Of a DNA stretch of 64,000 nt, positions 57,902 to 64,000 are shown piece by piece. The DNA comes from Przewalskia tangutica (Eukaryota; Streptophyta; Magnoliopsida; Solanales; Solanaceae): the NCBI GenBank assembly GCA_029844215.1, contig CM056724.1, positions 76,713,093 through 76,777,092 of the forward strand. The letters are read 5' to 3'. The position numbers and the translations under genes were made by a program. Position 1 is the stretch's first letter; every line of letters starts with the position of its first letter. The notes under the pieces are model-generated. The model was not told the DNA's origin, made no database searches, and saw only the letters and a program-made list of their open reading frames with translations.

Positions 57902-58065
57902 CCCCGTATCAGCTCCGTGGTTTGATTGTATTGTATTGTTAGTACGGCTTTGGTATCTGGTAGTTGGCCTTCGTACTTGCCCCGTACGGTTTTATGACTC
58001 AGGTAGGACTTGGTGTTCATATGTACTCATTGGTGTTATTATATCATAGACTGCCGGCAGTGAGG
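57902..58065 (+). repeat. Type C LTR, left arm of palindrome (part 2)
   Basis: This continues 45279-48098 across the inserted element (joint ...TACTTG / CCCCG...). It ends at the palindrome apex with ATCATAGACTGCCGGCAGTG. Confidence 0.85.
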
Positions 58066-58072
58066 ATACCTT
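58066..58072. repeat. Apex of inverted LTR pair
   Basis: The 7-bp spacer ATACCTT separates the two arms. On its left AGACTGCCGGCAGTGAGG, on its right the reverse-complement CCTCACCACCGGCAATCT; the arms then stay complementary outward for nearly 2.8-3 kb, ignoring the nested element. Confidence 0.85.
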
Positions 58073-60861
58073 CCTCACCACCGGCAATCTATGATATGAT
58101 AACACCAAGAAGTACACCTGAACATCAGGTCCCACCTGTGTCATAAAAAGACCGTACGGGAAATAATCATAACATGAAGCTGACACGTGGCAAGTGCGAT
58201 AGCCTCCACCACATCCTCCCAGCGCCACGTAGCTGACGGGGGCAAGTAACCAGGCTATGCACCAGATCACAACCGTAAGTCACGAAGCTTCATCCAAACA
58301 CTGACTCGCGAAGCTGACACGTGGCAAGTGTAATAGCCTCCACCAGATCCTCCCAGCGCCACGCAGATGACGGGGGCAAGTAACCAGGCTAAGCACCAGA
58401 TCACAACCGTAAGTCACGATACTTCGCGCGCGAAGGCGACCGCGTGGCAAGTCGATAACCTATACCAGATCCACTGCGTCACGTGGCGGCGGGGGCAAGT
58501 AAACAAGCTATGCACCGATCACAAGTAAGTCACGATACTTCGCCATAAATAACCATAATGGTCACATGCCCACAGAATCCATCATCGGTGTAGACATGCC
58601 CATGTAATAATAATAATGGAAGCATACCCGTGGAATCTTGTCATCGCCAGACGCGTCCAAGTAAGTTCTCAACAAATCAACCGGCCCTCCATCGAGAGAC
58701 GCGATAGTATAGAAACACAATTCTTGCACAACAAAGGCTATCACAACAAACATAGGCAAGTTACACAACAACAAGCATAGGCAAGTTATACACAACTCAA
58801 GGTACTTTCATTTTATGTCAAACTCCGGGTTTTAACCCTAAAGTACTACGTACGTTAAATTCCTTTTAAAGATCCATTTCTTTTACAAAGGTCACCCGAT
58901 ACTCGTAGTATAAAAATAGAGTGACTAACTTTGTTAAGTAAACCAAAACACTTCCCTTTGTAAAATCAAGTAACAACATTATTTTCCAAACGTTCAAGTT
59001 TTGCCTAATTTCAAATGCTCAAGTTTCTCATTTTCGAAAGGTTTCTTAGTTCATAGTCTTAATCACTTAATAATATAATTCTCTTTTAAAACCATTTGAG
59101 AAACGTATGCCTTATGTGTGAGTAGGTTATTCTTGTTCATAACAATCTTATTAAAGCAGCCATGATCTAGGAAATGTAATATCATTTTGTCTTATCTTAG
59201 CTTCTATGCAGATGGAGGTTTCTACTGGTTTTAATAATACTTAATTATTCAATACATTTCCCTTTATTAGCGCTGCAGTGGTTTGCTCGATACTTATTCT
59301 GATTTCCGAAATCAGTAAAACATTATTCCTTTTAAAAACCAAGTACTCATTACTCACGAATGAGGTTTCACACTTTTAACAAAATTCATATCAATTCAAT
59401 TAAGTCAAGTCTCTTATCTTTTAAGATCAAACCTCTTAACTTCTAAAATCAATAAACCATTCTCTTTACCTCTCTTAAGACGTTATACCTAACTTCCCAT
59501 AAAGCTAGCATAACTCTTATGTTTTCAAAACCAAGTATTACTCTTCTTCCAAAAAGGTTTCTTAATTCTTTTGAAATACTTCAAGATTCTTATTATTCAG
59601 GCTTAAGTCAAAAGACATTGTCGTAAAACTATGTTCCGTTAACACACGTACGTCTACCGTACTATATATTCTTTTAAAAAATATCATGCTCAAAAGGATA
59701 GGAAGAATCACATACCTCGCGACGATTATCGACTATTAGCAAAACGCTCCACAGCTATAACCCGGCTAGCCTTGTCCACCTTCCAAGTAGCACATGTTAC
59801 TCGCAGAACATTCAACCTATAAAGGTTATACCAGTCTATCAAAGTCTAGACTACTCTGTAGAATATTCTTCTGACGTGATTTCAGTTCAATTCTTTTCTG
59901 TAATATCCTTCTATTACAGTTCCATTCTCTTCTATGAATCTTATATTCATTTCTATACAACTACAGTATGTAATTTTCAATTACAATAGAAGGATAGGAT
60001 TATTTACCTCGGTAAGCCCAAAATTATCCAAGTTTAATGTCGATCCTGAGCAACGTTTAGCTCCTACTCCGGGTGCTCCAACCCGCTCCAAACAACCCTT
60101 AGAAGTTCCACGCAACTTCTACTTAACACTTCAACCGACTATCAAGGTTTTCCTTAGGGTTTCGTTTAGTGGCTAAAGGAAGTATAATAGTATTTTTCGG
60201 GCTTTTCGTAAAGAGGGTACTTGGAAACACTACAATGGTTTTGGTCTAGAGTATTTTGGCATTATAACAATACTTGGAGAAGTATTTCTATACCACAAAG
60301 GGGGGGGTGTATTTCTCAAAACCAACTAGGCAATGGGGGAGGTTTCTCGGCCGAAGGCCTTTCTCAAAGGGGAGGGGGTGGCTTTGGACGAGCTCACACT
60401 AAGAGGGGAAGGATTTTTAACACTTAGAAAATATTTGTGGATGAAGAAAGTCTTCAACTTAGGGGGGGTATTTATAGGACAACCAAGGGCCAAGATCAAG
60501 CCAAGTGGTAGGCAAGTGTAGGGCTAGGATTTGGGCAAGTGTACCTTATCCATCTACCACCAAAATATCCTACCTAACCCTTGACCAAAAACAAGGCCAA
60601 GAAAAACGCCCAAATCGTCCACTTTGAGGGTGACACATGTCACCCTCCCGTTGGTCCAAAATATTTCGTCTCTCGGAAAAATCCGCAAAAATAATAAATG
60701 ACATAGCCGTATTTTTCCCTTCGCAAAGTCCGGAAAACGTTTCGTCGAAAAACGACTCTTTTCGCTAGTTGTGTACAAAATTCGGTCCTAGCCTAACTTT
60801 AAGGCTCAAACTTTTCTACGTACGTCCTCACGTACATACTCTGGAAATACGGGGTATAACA
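58073..60861 (-). repeat. Type C LTR, right arm of palindrome (reverse)
   Basis: On the minus strand it starts TGTTATACCCCGTATTTCC at 60861 and breaks at the same internal point as the left arm. It contains three repeats of about 120-130 bp with GACACGTGGCAAGTG and ACGGGGGCAAGTA (about 58170-58560), the shared 190-bp module (about 59090-59300), the conserved GAGGTATGTG block near 59715 and the G-box-like palindrome near 60630. Confidence 0.87.
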
Positions 60862-63012
60862 ATACTGTAATTATATCATAAGTCTAGATAAAGCTGGAGG
60901 CATGGGTGATAATCAAATTACAGTGCACTGTGCCTTACTAACAATGAGAGTAACAAGTATAAACTTTACTGCATAAAAATAGGAGGCTCATGATCAAAGT
61001 AGGGTCATCCGCCCGTAGTATCATTAAGCAATCCTACTCCTGGGACTATTTCACCCGCATAGGTCCTACGGACCCGCAATGGAGCGATGCGCTCCGCGTG
61101 AGACTATTTCACCCGCACAGGACTATTTCACCCGCTTTGGCCCGGTGGGCCCGCAATGAGTACAAACGCCGCACTCACATCATGGGTAGCAAATCCATGG
61201 AATTAGTAGTAACACGGGGCATTCCCCCGTAAGAATAACTTAAACTAGCACAACCGGCTATCATAAATAACATAAGCGCTACCGGCTTATCATAATATAA
61301 GCAAGTTAAGAAATCCCCTAACTTCTTATTAACATTATTATTATACCCTCTCATTTTAGTTTACTTAAGGCACTAACATGTCATTTTTTTTAAAAATCCG
61401 GGAATTTAACCCAAAGTACTACGTACTTCTATCCTTTTAAAATGACTCTTTTTTCATATACAAAATACAAGATACTAATAACCATAGTATCAAGTCACAA
61501 GTACTTTTCAAGGCAAGTCACAATATCTTTTAGAAATATAATTAGGCTTCTAAATCAAGTGACTTCTTTCCTCTTAAAACCTTAGGCAATTGATGCCTTA
61601 AAATCAATTTGCCTTTCATAAATTCAAATCATTTATCCTTACTTATTTTACTTAGAGTAAATCTTTCTTTTGTTAACCTTCCATAAAGCTAATATAACCA
61701 ACTTCCCATAAAGTCGTTATATTAACTTTATACTTTTGTCCATTACACTTTCCTATATCCAAGGGACTTATACGTTTAAAACGAAACAAGTATCATATAC
61801 TTTAAAACACTTCAAGTCCCTTAACTTTGAAAACTAAGACATCCTTACTACTTTTAAACAAGTGAGTTAATCTCCTAACTCAACCGACTTGGACATTCTT
61901 AAAACAAGTAAAGGATATCAAAGTCTTGTACGTCTACCGTACTATATAAGTACATTATTCATGCTCAAGAGATAGGAAGGTTCCACATACCTCTTCGGGT
62001 CAAACCACTTGCCAAGTCCAATATACCGCACGTAGTATGTCAACCTATAATGACCATAATACGTCTATTAACTTCTTACTTCAAACGTTGAATATAATAA
62101 GTGCAAAGTCATTAAATTCTACGGAAAATCGGACAGCACTTCCTTTGTTTCTACATACTTTGCCACCTTTTTTAAGGCCGAATTCAATAACCAAACATGC
62201 CACATTTAAGGCCCAACAATGCAATTAACAATAGGTGATTATACGCCTACTAGATGTGTAAAATTCCGCCCCACAATTGATATCAAACTAGTACAAACTA
62301 CAAGTGTAAATCCGGCAACTTGAGATACAACAACACCAATTCTTATCCAATTTCCTTTTCAATCCAAGTTGTTAGTATAACATTATATCAAGTCACAATC
62401 GATTATAACCACTACAATCTTCAAGTAAGTAACATGCGACGATTCTAATTAACGACCAAAATGTAATCCAACTTCAAATGGCTTATATGACATTTCGGAT
62501 TTTAGGCTACAACAATCCATATCACTTATAAATCTTCAACACATATACTTCATGCTAGTAAAAATGTAAGGCTAACAACAATATATAATCTTGTAACACT
62601 TTAAGAGAACAAGATTGTTACCTCAACGAGTCTTAGTCCAACTTCAAATCCGAAGTCGCTCCCTAGCAACTTAGAGCCTCTTCTTGACACTTCAATCCGC
62701 CACTTGAGACCCTTAGAATATCACAAACAACTTTCCTTTAATCTTCCAATCAAAACCTAGGAAAGCAACTAGGTTTTCACCTTGCGACTAATACGAAAAC
62801 GCTATTTTTCCGGGATCTTTCTATTGAGATACCCTTACAATACCCTCATGAACCTTGGTTTAAAGTGTGGAGCTTATTGGACAAGAAACAAATTTTTTTC
62901 TCTTTTGGACTTGATGAACCCGAGAGCTTCACTCTATGTTCATCCAATTTTTTGAAATTTTTCTAAGTATGGAATTCTTGTCTCACTACTAGTATACTTA
63001 TATAGTAACATG
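60862..63012 (-). repeat. Reverse type B LTR fragment
   Basis: It matches the type B LTR whose last piece is 32594-34652 in reverse: CAGTGCACTG, the GGTCC-TAC-GGACC hairpin array (about 60985-61215), the TACCGGCTTATCAT repeats, and the leader to the TACTAGTATAC motif near 62995. It lacks both LTR ends: the left starts within the LTR at the C junction, and the similarity fades at about 63012, some 450 bp before the expected LTR start. Confidence 0.82.
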
Positions 63013-64000
63013 GAGTTTATATTAAGTGCCCTTGGAGGTACTTGGAATTGGTCTGGTGTGGCGGTCAGGGACACGACCTTCCGGATAATTTCAGGAAAAT
63101 GCGCAAGGCAAGAATAAAATAAGTACGAGTGCTGTTGGTGGAAAGCTGAAGGCAGCTTTGGTAGGTTTTGAAAATCTACACGATTTTAAGGCGGTGTGTG
63201 ATGATTAGATATTTGCAGGACCGCAAGGGGACCCTGTGATTAGGGTTGTGACTCCAAGGAAAGTTTATTTAAGGGAGATAAGTTCTCTCCCCCACGTAAA
63301 AGGATATTTTTACGTATTATAGGGTTATGTGCACCCATGTTGTTAGACGAAGGATAGGAGACTGGTAAGGTCTTCAGTATCGTCATGCCATTGGTTACAG
63401 TTTTAGATAACCATGGGAAAAATATTGTGTTGGGGTAATTGAGAACGACGTTAGGAAATGGTCGAGGAAGTGTCGTAAGGATATAAATGCAGGTAGTACG
63501 CATGTATGAAACTGTACGATTATGAATCAAGATAGAAATACTTTTGCTAATAATAAGCATAAGGAAGGGTTATGACCAGAATGATAAAATAGAATACCAC
63601 TGTGGTTATGTAAGTTGCACGAGATATGATTACCCCAGACTAGTGTAAGGACCATTAGTAACTGATGGGCAGTAAGAACACCTCGAGGAAAGGTGGTAAC
63701 ATACTGACAAGAAAGATAGTAGGAAAATACGGAGGGTTAAGGGACCCCAGGACAACTTGAAATAACTTATAAAAGAAAGACGAGTAGACACTCGAATGAT
63801 AAGAAATCTTGACAAGTCATTGGATTATGTAATACCGTGAATTGAGGGTGAACACCTGACTATAAGCTCTACGAGTTGGGAGAGAATAATCGGGTTACTA
63901 CTTGACGAGATCAAGGAAATCTCCCCCCCCCCCCTAAATTGTGATTGACATGAAGTCTTAGCCATGAGGCAAGTAAATGAATCAAATCTAAGTTAGTGAC
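63013..64000. other. Unassigned sequence
   Basis: I found no long frame with recognisable domains, no LTR end, no primer site and no tandem array. A run of 12 C lies at 63923-63934. The purine-rich, stop-rich plus strand is similar in composition to the retroelement tails at 44700-45270, so it may be internal retroelement sequence, but no clear alignment was seen. Confidence 0.45.

Noticed and set aside
45274..60866. The palindrome as a single foldback transposon
   Set aside because: Flanks AATTG and ATACT do not match, and the arms are ordinary LTR fragments, so no unit insertion can be shown.

Overview
The window is plant (angiosperm, probably eudicot) heterochromatin-type DNA made almost entirely of nested retrotransposons. 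No host gene, rRNA, tRNA gene or CRISPR array can be supported. The style of the long LTRs recalls Solanaceae, but the sequence alone does not prove the species. The dominant component is Ty3/gypsy elements of the chromovirus type, best matched to the Tekay/Del lineage: LTRs of 2.5-4.2 kb, TG...CA ends, an initiator-Met-tRNA primer site (TGGTATCAGAGC) 3-4 bp after the LTR, a retrotrans_gag Gag with a CCHC knuckle, and in one copy the order Gag-PR-RT-RNaseH-IN-chromodomain. I call three LTR types by their 5' ends: A (TGTTATACCCCGTAGTTCC), B (TGTTACACCCCGTA...) and C (TGTTATACCCCGTATTTCC).

Layout. 1-4786: gag remnant, tail and 3' LTR (B) of a forward element, inserted in a reverse LTR (4787-5911). 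That LTR in turn abuts a LINE ORF2 remnant (5912-6649, poly(A)). 7045-9615: a second LINE-type insertion with a 15-bp target duplication and poly(A), which has lost nearly all of ORF2. 9670-18552: a complete but pol-less A element (two LTRs, gag, conserved tail, PPT), nested in a reverse B element whose remains are 9631-9669 and 18553-20085. 20086-24345: 5' LTR and start of gag of another A element, cut by a B element (24346 onward). The LTR of this B element is split by two reverse solo LTRs (24514-28432, TSD GTCAT; 29152-32588, TSD TACAA) and its gag stops at 35037. 35038-40206: reverse pol-less A element. 40207-45278: B element with a 17-unit tandem array in its LTR. 45279-60861: an inverted pair of C LTRs forming a large palindrome (apex about 58069), one arm of which is interrupted by a complete C element (48099-57896, TSD ACTTG) carrying a badly degraded gag-pol. 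60862-63012: reverse B LTR fragment. 63013-64000: unassigned.

How the parts work together. The elements with an intact gag-to-PPT structure (9670-18552, 35038-40206, 1-4786) carry gag and a shared non-coding tail instead of pol, so they would have needed reverse transcriptase and integrase from gag-pol relatives such as 48099-57896. The LTRs share a U3 promoter (G-box palindrome, GGGCCCAC boxes, TATA about 410-500 bp from the LTR start). That leaves a transcribed R-U5 of roughly 2-3.5 kb. This leader contains a family-specific minisatellite whose units fold as hairpins, and three hairpins conserved across LTR types. These leader features, and the conserved hairpin next to the PPT, are the most interesting unexplained structures. 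Many frameshifts look like long-read consensus errors at CAG/CTG sites and homopolymers, so decay should be judged cautiously in the 12.4-14, 18, and 47-58 kb stretches.
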